Shown here: positions 46,027 through 56,679 of the stretch, one piece after another
How the letters are laid out: the number at the start of each line of letters is the position of its first letter
Numbering within the stretch: the first letter of the stretch is position 1
NCBI RefSeq assembly: GCF_900109205.1
Contig: NZ_FNZB01000001.1
Coordinates: 806,001-870,000 of the forward strand
Reading direction: 5' to 3'
Length of the DNA stretch: 64,000 bases
Origin: Sphingomonas sp. OV641
Lineage (GTDB): Bacteria; Pseudomonadota; Alphaproteobacteria; Sphingomonadales; Sphingomonadaceae
Made by a program: the position numbers and the translations under genes
The notes under the pieces: model-generated
Database searches by the model: none
Told to the model about the DNA's origin: nothing
Seen by the model: only the letters and a program-made list of their open reading frames with translations

Positions 46027-46488
46027 ATGGACCGCCGCAATCGCATCGCCTGGTTGGTCGTAAGCACGTGTGGGATGATCGGACTGGCCATATGCGTGCT
46101 GGTCATGATGTTCATCGAGCAGCAGATCGCGAGTTGGTCGATCCCCGCTGCCGAGAGCGAACGCGTTGCCGACGATGTTTCGCCGATTTCAGCGCCGTCC
46201 AGACAGGCCTCGAGCGCTGCCTGCAACAATCCGGCCGAATGGATCACGGCCGATGATTATCCTATGGAGGCGATCCGCAACGATTACGAAGGTACCGTTC
46301 GGATCAGCTGGACGGTTAAGGACAATGGCCGCATCGGTTCGTGTGAGGTGATTGAGCCAAGCGGCCATGCCATGCTAGATCTCGCAGGTTGCCAGGCGAT
46401 CATCAGACGGGGCTGCTACGATCCGGCTAAGCTGACCAGCCAACGCACGTACTCACGGCGAATTGTATGGCGACTTCCGCGTGATTGA
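46027..46488 (+). CDS. TonB C-terminal domain-like membrane-anchored protein
   Basis: A 153-residue protein: one N-terminal membrane helix (about 6-33), a short linker, then a TonB-C-like beta-alpha-beta segment (YEGTVRISWTVKDNGRIGSC, then CQAIIRRGCYDPA). It lacks the long Pro-rich arm of real TonB and has no ExbB/ExbD beside it, so it is probably not the energy transducer. The four cysteines of the domain may form disulfides. An in-frame TTG at 46000 is an alternative start. Confidence 0.7.
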   Translation: MDRRNRIAWLVVSTCGMIGLAICVLVMMFIEQQIASWSIPAAESERVADDVSPISAPSRQASSAACNNPAEWITADDYPMEAIRNDYEGTVRISWTVKDNGRIGSCEVIEPSGHAMLDLAGCQAIIRRGCYDPAKLTSQRTYSRRIVWRLPRD

Positions 46489-46531
46489 GGCACGTGACTC
46501 TTTGGGGTTGGCCGCGCCGTCAGCCACCCCT

Positions 46532-46801
46532 ATGTCTCGCGCTGTGAACCTGCTGCTGCTCCTTTCCGCATTGCTGTCGGCGCTGACCGGCGTCGGTGGG
46601 AGCGTGCGGTCAGATGGCCGAGCACAGGCGGTTGCCGAAGGCGCTTTGAACGCTTCGCGAGTAGCCTTTGCACCCCGCATCGCAACGCTTCGTCCGCAAA
46701 ACAGTGTGGCAACACTGGTCGAAGCTGCAGTCGCGAGTGACGCGCCTGCATTTTCGCTGATGCCGGGTGAGCCGGCGTTTGCCACCCGCCGGCGGGAATA
46801 G
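46532..46801 (+). CDS. Small exported protein upstream of secA
   Basis: An 89-residue frame that starts [21 protein letters not shown], a convincing signal peptide or anchor, followed by an Ala-rich stretch with no family I recognise. It lies between the TonB-like gene and secA, on the secA strand, 92 bases from the secA start. The position recalls secM of enterobacteria but nothing in the sequence (no recognisable arrest motif) supports that function. The open frame continues back to 46463. Confidence 0.55.
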   Translation: MSRAVNLLLLLSALLSALTGVGGSVRSDGRAQAVAEGALNASRVAFAPRIATLRPQNSVATLVEAAVASDAPAFSLMPGEPAFATRRRE

Positions 46802-46893
46802 GATTCGCCCGACCGACCCTGTCGGAACAGCACCGCTTTCTCTGGCGCGCGGCCGCTTCGCTGCCGCGCCGCATCGATATCAGGATTTCCCCC

Positions 46894-49629
46894 ATGTTCG
46901 GCAACATCGCCAAGTCGCTCTTCGGCTCGTCCAACGATCGCTACGTCCGCTCGCTCAATCCCGTCCTCGCCAAGATCGCCTCTTTTGAGACGTCGCTGCA
47001 GGCGATGGACGACGCCACGCTCGCCAACCAGACGGTGCTTTTCCGTGAGCGTCTGGCCAATGGCGAGAAGCTGGACGCGCTTCTTCCCGAAGCGTTCGCC
47101 ACCGTCCGCGAGGCCGCGAAGCGCGTGCTTGGGCAGCGGCACTACGACGTTCAGATGATCGGCGGCATCGTGCTTCATCGCGGCGAAATCGCAGAGATGC
47201 GCACCGGTGAGGGCAAGACGCTGGTGGCGACCCTCGCGACCTATCTCAATGCGCTTCCGGGCGATGGTGTGCACGTCATCACCGTGAATGACTATCTGGC
47301 CGCGCGCGACGCAGACTGGATGGGCCGGGTGTATCGCTTCCTTGGCCTTACCGTTGGCGTGATCGTCCCGAACCTCAGCGACGAACAGCGTCGCCAGGCC
47401 TATGCAGCGGACATCACCTACGGCACGAATAACGAGTTCGGGTTCGACTATCTGCGCGACAATATGAAGTACGACCGTGCTTCGATGGTGCAGCGCCCGT
47501 TCGCGATGGCGATCGTCGATGAGGTCGATTCGGTGCTGATCGACGAGGCGCGGACGCCGCTGATCATCTCCGGGCCGACGGACGACAAGAGCGATCTCTA
47601 CATGAAGGTCGATGCGGTGGTGAAGCAGATCACCCCCGACGATTACGAGAAGGACGAGAAGCAGAAGACCATCGTCCTGACGGAAGAAGGCACGGAGCGG
47701 ATCGAGCGCCTGCTCGAAGGCGCAGGCCTTCTCGAAGGCGCAAATCTCTACGATTTCGAGAACACCCAGGTGGTGCACCACCTGAACCAGGCGCTGCGGG
47801 CGAACGTGATGTTCAAGCGTGACACCGACTATATCGTGAAGGATGGCAAGGTCGTCATCATCGACGAGTTCACCGGCCGTATGATGGACGGCCGGCGCTG
47901 GTCGGATGGCCTTCACCAAGCCGTCGAGGCGAAGGAAGGGGTGCAGATCGAGCCCGAGAACCAGACGATGGCTTCGATCACCTTCCAAAATTATTTCCGT
48001 ATGTACCCGAAGCTTGCTGGCATGACCGGCACCGCCGCCACCGAAGCGGCGGAGTTCTTCGACATCTACAAGATGAACGTTGTCACCATTCCCACGAACA
48101 ATCCCATTCGGCGGATCGACGAGGAGGATGAGTTCTACAAGGACACGCACGACAAGTTCCGTGCAATCGCCAAGCGCATCCGTGAACATGCCGAGAAGGG
48201 GCAGCCGGTGCTCGTCGGCACCGTGTCGATCGAGAAGTCGGAACTGCTCAGCGATTTCCTGCGGCAGGAGGGCGTCGACCATTCGGTGCTGAATGCTCGC
48301 TATCACGAGCAGGAAGCGCATATCGTGGCGCAGGCGGGTCGCCTGGGTGCGGTGACCATCGCCACCAACATGGCCGGCCGCGGTACCGACATTCAGCTCG
48401 GCGGCAATCTGGAATTCCGCGTCGAGGATGAACTGGCGGGCATGCCCGAGGGACCGGAGCGCGTTGCGGCGGTTGAACAGATCAAGGCGGAGATCGCGGC
48501 GGAAAAGGCCCGCGTGCTCGAGGCAGGCGGCCTCTTCGTGCTGGGTACCGAACGGCACGAAAGCCGGCGCATCGACAATCAGCTGCGCGGCCGTTCCGGC
48601 CGTCAGGGCGACCCTGGGCTCAGCCGCTTCTACCTCAGCCTGGACGACGATCTGCTGCGCATCTTTGGTCCGGATACGCTGTTCGCGCGCATGATGCGCA
48701 ACAACATCGAGGATGGTGAGGCGATCGGCAGCAAGTGGCTGACCAAGGCGATCGAGACCGCGCAGAAAAAGGTTGAGGCGCGCAACTACGACATCCGTAA
48801 GCAGGTCGTCGAATATGATGACGTGATGAACGATCAGCGGAAGGTCATTTACGAGCAGCGCGCCGATATCATGGACGCTGACACCGTAGGCGACGTGGTG
48901 GAGGACATGCGAGCCGAGACCGTCAACACGATTGTCGGCGAGGCTTGCCCGGTCGGCTCCTATCCGGAGCAATGGGACGTCGAGGGAATGAAGGCGCGTC
49001 TCGCCGATGTGCTCAACGTGCAGCCCGCGATCGACGATTGGCTGAAGGAAGACGCCATCGACCCGGAAATGGTGACGGAGCGCGTGCGCGTCGAAGCCGA
49101 CACCATGGTAGCCGCCAAGGCGGCCGAACTGGAGCCGGAGACCTGGACGCAGGTCGAAAAGTCCATCCTGCTCCAGAACCTGGATCATCACTGGAAGGAG
49201 CATTTGGCCACGCTCGATGCGTTGCGGCAGGTGGTTCACCTGCGTGCTTATGCTCAGAAGACGCCGATCAACGAATATAAGCAGGAGGCCTTCGCGCTCT
49301 TCCAACGCATGCTCGATAACATCCGGGAGGATGTGACGAAGACGATCGCGTTTGCACAATTCCAGCTGCAGGCGCCGCCGCCGCTTCCCGATCTGCCGGA
49401 CTTTATCACCACCCACTTTGACCCGTTCTCAGGTGAGGATAATTCCGCCGATGTCGATGGCGGCACGCTTGGCCTCATTCAGACCCAGGTTCCCCCGATG
49501 CAGATCCCGCAGCCGTCGGCCGCGGAACTTGGGGAGGATCCGGAGAACTGGCGCGGTCAGGTGAGCCGTAACTCTCCGTGCCCATGCGGTTCAGGGCGCA
49601 AGTACAAGCATTGCCACGGCGCCGTCTGA
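46894..49629 (+). CDS. secA: Preprotein translocase ATPase SecA
   Basis: A 911-residue SecA: Walker [15 protein letters not shown] (about 102-115), [15 protein letters not shown], Walker [21 protein letters not shown], the helicase half with [14 protein letters not shown] and [11 protein letters not shown], and the C-terminal zinc-binding [14 protein letters not shown] that binds SecB. It drives proteins through SecYEG. Confidence 0.98.
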   Translation: MFGNIAKSLFGSSNDRYVRSLNPVLAKIASFETSLQAMDDATLANQTVLFRERLANGEKLDALLPEAFATVREAAKRVLGQRHYDVQMIGGIVLHRGEIAEMRTGEGKTLVATLATYLNALPGDGVHVITVNDYLAARDADWMGRVYRFLGLTVGVIVPNLSDEQRRQAYAADITYGTNNEFGFDYLRDNMKYDRASMVQRPFAMAIVDEVDSVLIDEARTPLIISGPTDDKSDLYMKVDAVVKQITPDDYEKDEKQKTIVLTEEGTERIERLLEGAGLLEGANLYDFENTQVVHHLNQALRANVMFKRDTDYIVKDGKVVIIDEFTGRMMDGRRWSDGLHQAVEAKEGVQIEPENQTMASITFQNYFRMYPKLAGMTGTAATEAAEFFDIYKMNVVTIPTNNPIRRIDEEDEFYKDTHDKFRAIAKRIREHAEKGQPVLVGTVSIEKSELLSDFLRQEGVDHSVLNARYHEQEAHIVAQAGRLGAVTIATNMAGRGTDIQLGGNLEFRVEDELAGMPEGPERVAAVEQIKAEIAAEKARVLEAGGLFVLGTERHESRRIDNQLRGRSGRQGDPGLSRFYLSLDDDLLRIFGPDTLFARMMRNNIEDGEAIGSKWLTKAIETAQKKVEARNYDIRKQVVEYDDVMNDQRKVIYEQRADIMDADTVGDVVEDMRAETVNTIVGEACPVGSYPEQWDVEGMKARLADVLNVQPAIDDWLKEDAIDPEMVTERVRVEADTMVAAKAAELEPETWTQVEKSILLQNLDHHWKEHLATLDALRQVVHLRAYAQKTPINEYKQEAFALFQRMLDNIREDVTKTIAFAQFQLQAPPPLPDLPDFITTHFDPFSGEDNSADVDGGTLGLIQTQVPPMQIPQPSAAELGEDPENWRGQVSRNSPCPCGSGRKYKHCHGAV

Positions 49630-49738
49630 TCGAACGGGCAGGGCGGCGCGCCGGTGGGTGATCATGCCGGCGCGACGATCTTCATGATAAGTAGCGGCTG
49701 TTTTCCGCAACGCACTAAATCGAGTACGAATGCGCAGA

Positions 49739-50344
49739 TCAGCGGCGGCGTTGCTGTTCCGGCAGGATGATCGTGGGGCCAAGCCGCTCCACCACATCGC
49801 GGGCGTTGAAAGCGCGAACCTCGCCAGCGGGCGGGGCGCCCTTGCCCATCAGGATCTCGGCAGAGGCCTCGTAGCGATCCACGGTTCGAACATCGAAGTC
49901 GTTGAAGCCGCCGCCCCATGGGCCCCAGCCGCCCCAGCCGCCCCAAGGCCGACCGTAGAAGCGCCACGACGGGCCCCAATATCCGCCCCAGCCGCCATAG
50001 CCCCAGCCTGGGCCAAATCCGGCGCCGGGGGTGGAATAGGTCCGTGCCTGGCGGTCGGTCTGCCGATCGACAGTCACGAAATAGTCGAAACCGTTCTGAA
50101 GCGTCAGCTCTGCGGCGCGGAACAGCAGGTAGCGTTCCACCGTGTCGCGATCAGTGACGGTGTTGCCCGCAAAGTTCACGAGGAAGCGATTGGCTTCAAC
50201 TTGGCGCTCGCTGAAACCCGTACGGTAGAAACCCGATCCGGTTGCGGGACGATACGGCGTTTCCGTCGCGCACCCCGTCACCAGCAATGCACCAGAAACG
50301 GCCGTGGCCATCAGCAGGCTGCGGCCGGTACGCAAAATTCTCAT
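49739..50344 (-). CDS. CC0125/CC1285-family lipoprotein, Trp/Gly-rich
   Basis: A 201-residue lipoprotein: signal peptide with lipobox LVTGC (Cys at about 25), a conserved block NRFLVNFAGNTVTDRDTVER and LLFRAAELTLQNGFDYF matching an alphaproteobacterial lipoprotein family, then a region at about 107-147 made almost only of Gly, Trp, Tyr and Pro. The C terminus is charged. Function unknown. It stands alone between secA (convergent) and the glycosyltransferase gene. Confidence 0.8.
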   Translation of the reverse strand: MRILRTGRSLLMATAVSGALLVTGCATETPYRPATGSGFYRTGFSERQVEANRFLVNFAGNTVTDRDTVERYLLFRAAELTLQNGFDYFVTVDRQTDRQARTYSTPGAGFGPGWGYGGWGGYWGPSWRFYGRPWGGWGGWGPWGGGFNDFDVRTVDRYEASAEILMGKGAPPAGEVRAFNARDVVERLGPTIILPEQQRRR

Positions 50345-50455
50345 TATGACGTCTCCGAGATCCGCCGGAACGGCGGAGTAGATCGCTTTTAGCTGTTGGT
50401 GACGGAACGTCCGATGAACGGATTGGCTCCGAAATCTACCGCTCCGTCGCTCGCG

Positions 50456-51625
50456 CTACGAGCCGGAGCCGCTACAGCGCTCGCCGGCCACTGCATCTCG
50501 CAAATAGGTCTGCAGGACCGCCTCGTTGATGACGTCCCAGCGGTAGGTTGAGGCCTTCGCATTCCCTGCTCGGCCGATCTTCTTCCGTCGCTCCGGATCC
50601 ACGATCAGCGTCGTCAGCGCGTCCGCATAGCCGGCGATATCCCGAGGTTCGACAAGGAAGCCCGTGACTTCATCATCCACCAGCCCGACCGCGCCGGATG
50701 CCCTGGCCGCGACAACCGGCACGCCCGCCGCCATCGCCTCCAGGGTCACGTTTCCGAACGTCTCGGTGACGCTCGGATTGAAGAATATGTCCATGGAAGC
50801 AACGGCGCGGCCAAGCTCGTCGCCGGTCTGAAAGCCAGCGAAGGCCGCGTCCGGAACCTGCGCCGCAAACCAGTCCCGCGCTGGCCCTTCACCGATGACG
50901 AGAACGCGGTGCGAGACGTTGCGCCGCTTCAGCTCGGCCGTCACCGCGGCAAAGACGTCGAGCCCCTTCTCCTTCACCAGCCTGCCAAGAAAACCGATCG
51001 CCACCTCATGATCGGCGATGCCCAGCTGTCGCCGCCACGCAAGATCGCGGCGCCCTGGCGAGAAGCGGTCGTGGTTGACGCCGCGAGACCAGACGGTTGT
51101 CGGCGTTTGCACCCCCCAGTCGTGCAGGATCTCACCGATCAGCGGCCCTGGAACCAGTACCCGGTCGACGCGGTCGTAGAAGCGGGCAAGCATGCGTTCA
51201 AAAAGAGGCTCGATGAACGCCATGCCGTAATAACGGGGATAGGTTTCGAAGCGGGTGTGAAGTGACGCCACGCGGGCGATGCCATGGCGCCGTGCGTAGC
51301 TGACAGCGCGATGGCCGAGAATATCCGGCGCCGATACGTGGATCAGGTTCGGTGCGAACGTCGCCAAGTCGCGGCGCACCTTTGCGGGCAGGCCGCGCGC
51401 CAGCCGATATTCTCCGCGTTCGCCCGGCAGCGGTATGGCGGGAACGTCAACAAGGTCGCCAGTGGCCGGAAAAGCCGGCTGCGACACCGTTGGCGAATAG
51501 ACCCGCACGTGCACGCCGCGGCTGAGAAGGTGACCGACCAGCAGGTTGAGCGCCTGATTCGCGCCGTCTCGCGTGTAATTATAGTTGCCGCTGAATAATG
51601 CGACACGAAGGTCCGACGGCTGCAT
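50456..51625 (-). CDS. GT4-family glycosyltransferase
   Basis: A 389-residue GT-B enzyme. The N-terminal domain starts RVALFSGNYNYTRDGANQAL; the donor domain has FLGRLVKEKGLDVF (about 215-228) and NPSVTETFGNVTLEAMAAG with the E-x7-E pair of retaining GT4 enzymes. It resembles enzymes that add hexose to a lipid or glycan; donor and acceptor cannot be named. It follows the antiporter gene by 35 bases and may be co-transcribed with it. Confidence 0.88.
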   Translation of the reverse strand: MQPSDLRVALFSGNYNYTRDGANQALNLLVGHLLSRGVHVRVYSPTVSQPAFPATGDLVDVPAIPLPGERGEYRLARGLPAKVRRDLATFAPNLIHVSAPDILGHRAVSYARRHGIARVASLHTRFETYPRYYGMAFIEPLFERMLARFYDRVDRVLVPGPLIGEILHDWGVQTPTTVWSRGVNHDRFSPGRRDLAWRRQLGIADHEVAIGFLGRLVKEKGLDVFAAVTAELKRRNVSHRVLVIGEGPARDWFAAQVPDAAFAGFQTGDELGRAVASMDIFFNPSVTETFGNVTLEAMAAGVPVVAARASGAVGLVDDEVTGFLVEPRDIAGYADALTTLIVDPERRKKIGRAGNAKASTYRWDVINEAVLQTYLRDAVAGERCSGSGS

Positions 51626-51660
51626 GATCGTGGCCGAGTAACAATCGATTGCGGCGATCG

Positions 51661-53460
51661 CTAGGCAGATCGTCCATTAGATTCTTCGCGCGCAGCAATC
51701 TCGCTCTGGCGCGGCACGCGCCGGATGCGCGGCTCGCGGCTAAGCTTGGATTGCTGACGGATCGTCTGGCGAAGCTCGTCGCGCTTTTCGTGGATGGAGG
51801 CGATGACCGGACCCATAGCGACGCCAAGATCGACCAGCACCGCCTCCGAAAGCTGCAGTGAACTCTCCAGCGTCTCCGGCACGGCGTCAGTCACCCCGGC
51901 GCGGTAGAGCTCTGCCGCATGCGCTGCATCGCGGGCGCGCGCGATGATCGGCAGGTCGGGTGCGAGCGCCCGTACACGGCGGGCAAGTCGCACGGTAAGC
52001 ACGGGGTCGTCCATCGTCAGCACCAGTGCCCGCGCCGCCGGAAGGTTCAGCCTGTCCACCAGTTGCGGACGGATCACATCGCCATAAATCACCGATCGTC
52101 CGCTCAGCCGTGCCGTCTTCACGACGTCGATGTCGGCCTCCACCGCCACATAGGGCTGCTGGTGCACGTCCAGCAGTTCTGCAACCATCCGGCCAACCCG
52201 CCCAAAACCAATGATCACGGTGTGTTTGCCGTCGTCGGGTGGTCCGGCCGAGATGTCGTCTCCGCCCTCGATTCGCTTGGAAATAGCGCTGCCCGTTTTG
52301 GCAAGAACCGGCGTGATGGTCAGCCCGATCGCGGTGACGGTCTGCCAGAATGCCGCCGTGGACGCTTGGATGAGCTGGGCCTGAGCGGCCGTGGCGAGCA
52401 CGATCAGCGTGGTTTCCGACGGGCTGCCCATAAGCAGGCCTGTTTCCGCGGCTACGCCACGGCGGGCATTGGCGATGCGCAGGAAAAGGTAGGTGACCAC
52501 CGTCTTCACCGCGACCACGCCCGCCACGGCGAGCAGCAGGTCCGTCCAGTTCTTTGCGATCAACCTGAGGTCGAGGCTCATACCGACGCTGATCAGAAAA
52601 ACGCCCAGTGCGAGGCCCTTGAAGGGCGCAGTGATCACCTCAACTTCGGTGTGATACTCGGTTTCCGCAATCAACAGTCCGGCAAGAAGCGCACCGACGA
52701 TCGGCGACAGGCCGGCGGCCGTGGTGGCAACGCTCGCCACGATGACGACCAGCAGCGAAGCGGCAAGAAACAGCTCGGGGCTCTTCGTTCGGGCGGCCTG
52801 AGCGAACAACCTCGGCAGGACCATGCGACCGCCGATGTAGATCGCCACCACAGTGATCCCGCCGCGCAAGGCCACCATGCCGATGTTGCCAAACCCGCCA
52901 TCCCCCGCTGAGGGCGCCAGTGCGCCGAGAGCAAAGATGATAGGCACCAGCGCGAGATCTTCGAACAAGAGCATGGCGAAGGCGCCGCGGCCTACCGCGC
53001 TTGTTGTGCCCACGAGTGGAAGCACCAAGGCAGTGGATGAGAGCGCCAATGCGAGACCGAGCCCGATCGCACCCGGCCAGCCCTGACCCAGCAGGTGCAG
53101 CGCCGTGCCGATCAGCAATGCCGAGCCCAGCAACTCCGCCGGCCCGATGCCGAACACCAGTCGGCGCATCGCCCACAAGCGCCGGAACGACAGCTCAAGC
53201 CCGATGGAGAAGAGCAGCAGAACGATGCCGAACTCTGCAAAGGGTTCGATCGACTCCGGGTTCGAGATGGTCAGGTAATAGAGCCACGGCGCGCGTTCCA
53301 CCTGGCTGCCAAGGCCCGCAGGACCGACAAGCAGGCCGACGAGGATGAAGCCGATTACCGGGCTGATGCGGAAACGGGCAAAGGCGGGAATGACGAGGCC
53401 GGCAGCGCCGAGGATCACTAGTGCATCAGAAAATTGCGGATTCTCAAGACCAATCGCCAT
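51661..53460 (-). CDS. Monovalent cation:proton antiporter with RCK domain (Kef type)
   Basis: A 599-residue CPA2 antiporter: about twelve membrane segments (1-390), then a TrkA-N/RCK domain from about 410 (VIIGFGRVGRMVAELL, a Rossmann motif) and a charged tail. This is the KefB/KefC layout: K+ efflux in exchange for H+, gated by nucleotide or glutathione adducts. The start follows the opgC-like stop with no gap (TGA-ATG), so the two genes are coupled. Confidence 0.9.
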   Translation of the reverse strand: MAIGLENPQFSDALVILGAAGLVIPAFARFRISPVIGFILVGLLVGPAGLGSQVERAPWLYYLTISNPESIEPFAEFGIVLLLFSIGLELSFRRLWAMRRLVFGIGPAELLGSALLIGTALHLLGQGWPGAIGLGLALALSSTALVLPLVGTTSAVGRGAFAMLLFEDLALVPIIFALGALAPSAGDGGFGNIGMVALRGGITVVAIYIGGRMVLPRLFAQAARTKSPELFLAASLLVVIVASVATTAAGLSPIVGALLAGLLIAETEYHTEVEVITAPFKGLALGVFLISVGMSLDLRLIAKNWTDLLLAVAGVVAVKTVVTYLFLRIANARRGVAAETGLLMGSPSETTLIVLATAAQAQLIQASTAAFWQTVTAIGLTITPVLAKTGSAISKRIEGGDDISAGPPDDGKHTVIIGFGRVGRMVAELLDVHQQPYVAVEADIDVVKTARLSGRSVIYGDVIRPQLVDRLNLPAARALVLTMDDPVLTVRLARRVRALAPDLPIIARARDAAHAAELYRAGVTDAVPETLESSLQLSEAVLVDLGVAMGPVIASIHEKRDELRQTIRQQSKLSREPRIRRVPRQSEIAAREESNGRSA

Positions 53461-54681
53461 TCAGTTCCCTTGCCCCGATCCAACCCGATTGTCAGCAACG
53501 CTTGTCATTCGGCCGGTCCTTTGTTCCTCACGATACCACCCGACCAGCGCTGTCACGACGATTGCCGCGACGATCATCAGATAATACGAAAGATAGCCAC
53601 CACCTCCGCGATTCCAGGCGACTCCAAAAACATAGGTCACCACGACGCCTGCGGCGAAACAGTCCAGGCTGTGGCGGCCGATCGTGCCCAGAACCCTCAT
53701 CGGCGCCGCACGAAGGAGCGGACCGGCCGCTGCGAGGAGTGCAGCATAAAGCATCAGCACGAGGACGGCGTGCCCCAGCCGAAGAACATGCAGGCCGTAA
53801 CGCGGCATCAGCCAGGCCGGCAGCGCATATTCGGTCACCTTCGCTGCCGCTGCGATCAGAAAGATGGACACGAATGCGATCAGCGGGGCGCGTTTGCGCT
53901 CTAAACAAAAGAACAGGCCGACGTGGACCTTTCTCGCGCCAAGCGCCATGGGCACGAAGAACAATATCTGCCAGCTCAGCAGCTTCAGAATGCCATCGTC
54001 CGTCGCTGTGGGGGATGCAGAGACGTGAGCGATCGTGAAGATCTGCGCGGCGACATATAGCGCAACGGACACGGCGATCATGGCAGTGGGCGATCGTCGG
54101 TGGATGGCGATCGCCACCGGCGCACTTAGCATCAAGGTCACGTAGAGAAGCAGAATGTCGAGCAGCCGCGGCGCGGCCTGAAGCGTTGCCATGCGGAAGA
54201 TCACCTTGCCGGGATGATCGGCAAGCTCGCTCAAGCGCCAGAAAGCCAGCTCGGCCGGGCTCATGACGAGCACAAGCGGGGCGATCACGGCGAGCAGCGC
54301 GAGATTATAGACCCACAAGGTTGCCGCACGACGCAGCACGGCGCGGGCAGGGCTAGGTCGTGCGAGATAAACCAGCCCAACCATATAGCCCGACAGAATG
54401 ACGAACAGTTCCGCGGCGGTGGAATAGCCGTAGCGAGTGGGTGTCGGAACGAGCCATGTCGTGATCCCGCCAGCCTCGGCGATCTGGCTCAGGTGGTTCA
54501 CGACGATGGTAACGAGCGCGCATCCGCGAAGGATGTCGATGCGCGGCTCGCGGGCAATGGTCGGTCCCGGCGCGATGCCGGGACCTCCGTTGTTTGACGA
54601 GACCGAGCTTATGCCCAGCTCGCCATCTTGTTCTCGAGATTGACGCGAACCGCTTCGAAGAACTGCTCGGTCGTCATCCAC
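53461..54681 (-). CDS. OpgC-domain membrane protein
   Basis: About ten membrane segments following [15 protein letters not shown] (about 46-60 from the GTG), with [20 protein letters not shown], typical of the OpgC/acyltransferase-3-like family. E. coli OpgC succinylates periplasmic glucans. The start is a problem: the only canonical start upstream of the RIDILRG core is a GTG at 54681, which overlaps icd by 73 bases. A perfect GGAGGT stands before an ATC at 54576, which would give a family-like N terminus. I keep the GTG as the conservative boundary. Confidence 0.8.
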   Translation of the reverse strand: MDDDRAVLRSGSRQSREQDGELGISSVSSNNGGPGIAPGPTIAREPRIDILRGCALVTIVVNHLSQIAEAGGITTWLVPTPTRYGYSTAAELFVILSGYMVGLVYLARPSPARAVLRRAATLWVYNLALLAVIAPLVLVMSPAELAFWRLSELADHPGKVIFRMATLQAAPRLLDILLLYVTLMLSAPVAIAIHRRSPTAMIAVSVALYVAAQIFTIAHVSASPTATDDGILKLLSWQILFFVPMALGARKVHVGLFFCLERKRAPLIAFVSIFLIAAAAKVTEYALPAWLMPRYGLHVLRLGHAVLVLMLYAALLAAAGPLLRAAPMRVLGTIGRHSLDCFAAGVVVTYVFGVAWNRGGGGYLSYYLMIVAAIVVTALVGWYREEQRTGRMTSVADNRVGSGQGN

Positions 54682-55829
54682 TTCTGGTCCGGCCCGATCA
54701 GGATCGCGAGATCCTTGGTCATGTCGCCGTTCTCGACCGTCTCGATGCAGACCTGCTCCAGTGTTTCGGCGAAGCGCGTCACGTCGGGCGTGCCGTCGAA
54801 CTTGCCGCGGAACTTCAGGCCGCCGGTCCAGGCGAAGATCGACGCGATCGGATTTGTCGACGTCGCCTTGCCCTGCTGGTGCTGGCGATAGTGGCGCGTA
54901 ACGGTGCCGTGCGCCGCTTCCGCCTCGATCGTCTTGCCATCGGGCGTCATCAGCACGGAGGTCATGAGACCCAGCGAACCAAAGCCCTGCGCGACCTGGT
55001 CGGACTGCACATCGCCGTCATAGTTCTTGCAGGCCCAGACGAACTCGCCGTTCCACTTCAGCGCCGATGCGACCATGTCGTCGATCAGGCGGTGCTCGTA
55101 GACGATGCCCAGTTCCTTGAACTTCTCGACGAACTCGGCCTCGTACACCTCGGCGAAGATGTCCTTGAAGCGGCCGTCATAGGCCTTCAGGATCGTGTTC
55201 TTGGTCGAGAGGTACACCGGCCAGTTGCGGTTGATTCCATAGTTCAGCGAGGCGCGCGCGAAATCGCGGATCGACTCGTCCAGGTTGTACATGCCCATCG
55301 CGACGCCGGCGCCCGGGAAATCGAACACCTCATGCTCGATCTCCTGACCGTCTTCGCCCGTCCACTTCATGGTCAGCTTGCCGGCGCCCGGCACCTTGAA
55401 GTCGGTCGCGCGATACTGGTCGCCGAACGCGTGACGGCCGACGACGATCGGGTGCGTCCAGCCCGGAATCAGGCGGGGAACGTTCTTGATCACGATCGGC
55501 TCGCGGAACACGACGCCGCCCAGGATGTTGCGGATCGTGCCGTTGGGCGACTTCCACATCTTCTTGAGGCCGAATTCCTCGACGCGTGCTTCGTCAGGGG
55601 TGATCGTCGCGCACTTCACGCCCACGCCATACTTCTGGATGGCCTTGGCGCTGTCGGTCGTCACCTTGTCGTCGGTGTTGTCGCGATGCTCCATGCCGAG
55701 GTCGTAATAGTCGAGCTCGATATCGAGATACGGCTTGATCAGGCGCTCACGGATCCATTCCCAGATGATCCGCGTCATTTCGTCGCCGTCGATCTCCACG
55801 ACGGGCGTTTTCACCTTGATCTTCGCCAT
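54609..55829 (-). CDS. icd: NADP-dependent isocitrate dehydrogenase
   Basis: A 406-residue enzyme of the eukaryote-like homodimeric class: [23 protein letters not shown] start, [17 protein letters not shown] with the substrate-binding Ser/Asn/Arg, [14 protein letters not shown] with metal-binding Asp, and [11 protein letters not shown] for NADP. It oxidises isocitrate to 2-oxoglutarate. Divergent from psd over 115 bases, where a promoter should lie. Confidence 0.96.
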   Translation of the reverse strand: MAKIKVKTPVVEIDGDEMTRIIWEWIRERLIKPYLDIELDYYDLGMEHRDNTDDKVTTDSAKAIQKYGVGVKCATITPDEARVEEFGLKKMWKSPNGTIRNILGGVVFREPIVIKNVPRLIPGWTHPIVVGRHAFGDQYRATDFKVPGAGKLTMKWTGEDGQEIEHEVFDFPGAGVAMGMYNLDESIRDFARASLNYGINRNWPVYLSTKNTILKAYDGRFKDIFAEVYEAEFVEKFKELGIVYEHRLIDDMVASALKWNGEFVWACKNYDGDVQSDQVAQGFGSLGLMTSVLMTPDGKTIEAEAAHGTVTRHYRQHQQGKATSTNPIASIFAWTGGLKFRGKFDGTPDVTRFAETLEQVCIETVENGDMTKDLAILIGPDQKWMTTEQFFEAVRVNLENKMASWA

Positions 55830-55944
55830 TGTCCGTTTCCTTTAAGGGAGGGTCTGGCGCGGTCGATACGGGTAAGGGGGCGGGGGATCAACCATCGGTG
55901 CGCCTGCGTTGTGCGCATCGGCTCCCCCCGCTACACGAGGCCAC

Positions 55945-56679
55945 ATGCCTTCACTACCGAAACCCGAAGAACAGGGTCTGCCCGTCACCACCACCGTCAA
56001 GTGGCGCTTCCCCGCCGTTCATCCGGAGGGGCAGAAATTCACTGCCATCGCCTTCGGCATCACGCTGCTGATGACCATCGTCCACAACGTCTTCTTCTGG
56101 CCTTTGCTGGGAATCACCATCTGGGTCGCCGCCTTCTTTCGCGATCCGATCCGCACCACGCCGCGCGGTGAAGATCTGATCGTCTCTCCGGCCGACGGTC
56201 TGGTTACGATGATCGCCGAGGTGCCGGTCCCGCGCGAACTCGCAGCGGATCTGGGCGCCACCCATCTCACCCGCGTGTCGGTGTTCATGAGTGTGTTTGA
56301 CGTTCACATCAACCGCTCGCCGATTGCAGGAACGATCCGGCAGGTCGTCTATATCTCGGGCAAGTTCCTCAATGCCGATCTCGATAAGGCGTCGGAGGAA
56401 AACGAGCGCCAGCATTTCGTCGTTGAAGGTCATGACGGCCGAAAGGTCGGCTTTACCCAGATCGCCGGTCTCGTGGCGCGGCGCATCATGGGGTTCGTGA
56501 AGGTCGGGGACATGGTCGCCGCCGGTCAGCGCGTGGGCCTGATCCGCTTCGGCAGCCGCGTCGACGTGTATCTTCCCGCCGGCTATGCGCCGCAGGTCGC
56601 CCTCGGTCAGCGCGCGATCGCTGGCGAAACGGTCCTGGCACGCGCCGGAGCCGTTCCGGCCACGGGCGTCGCTCAGTGA
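55945..56679 (+). CDS. psd: Phosphatidylserine decarboxylase proenzyme
   Basis: A 244-residue short-form Psd: two hydrophobic segments (about 30-65), [22 protein letters not shown] and the self-cleavage site LIRFGSRVD, where Ser after Gly becomes the pyruvoyl group. It makes phosphatidylethanolamine. The start at 55945 removes a 12-residue extension without family likeness. It overlaps pssA, which makes its substrate. Confidence 0.93.
   Translation: MPSLPKPEEQGLPVTTTVKWRFPAVHPEGQKFTAIAFGITLLMTIVHNVFFWPLLGITIWVAAFFRDPIRTTPRGEDLIVSPADGLVTMIAEVPVPRELAADLGATHLTRVSVFMSVFDVHINRSPIAGTIRQVVYISGKFLNADLDKASEENERQHFVVEGHDGRKVGFTQIAGLVARRIMGFVKVGDMVAAGQRVGLIRFGSRVDVYLPAGYAPQVALGQRAIAGETVLARAGAVPATGVAQ

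Noticed and set aside
46027..46488. A functional TonB energy transducer.
   Set aside because: No Pro-rich periplasm-spanning arm and no exbB or exbD next to it.
46532..46801. A secM homologue before secA.
   Set aside because: Position only; the known arrest motif is not visible.
46453..49416. A 987-codon open frame on the minus strand opposite secA.
   Set aside because: secA is certain. In GC-rich DNA with G/C at third positions the opposite strand often stays open; the product has no signature and no ribosome site.
54594..56171. A 525-codon plus-strand frame opposite icd and into psd.
   Set aside because: Shadow of icd; composition dominated by His, Arg and Leu, no recognised family.
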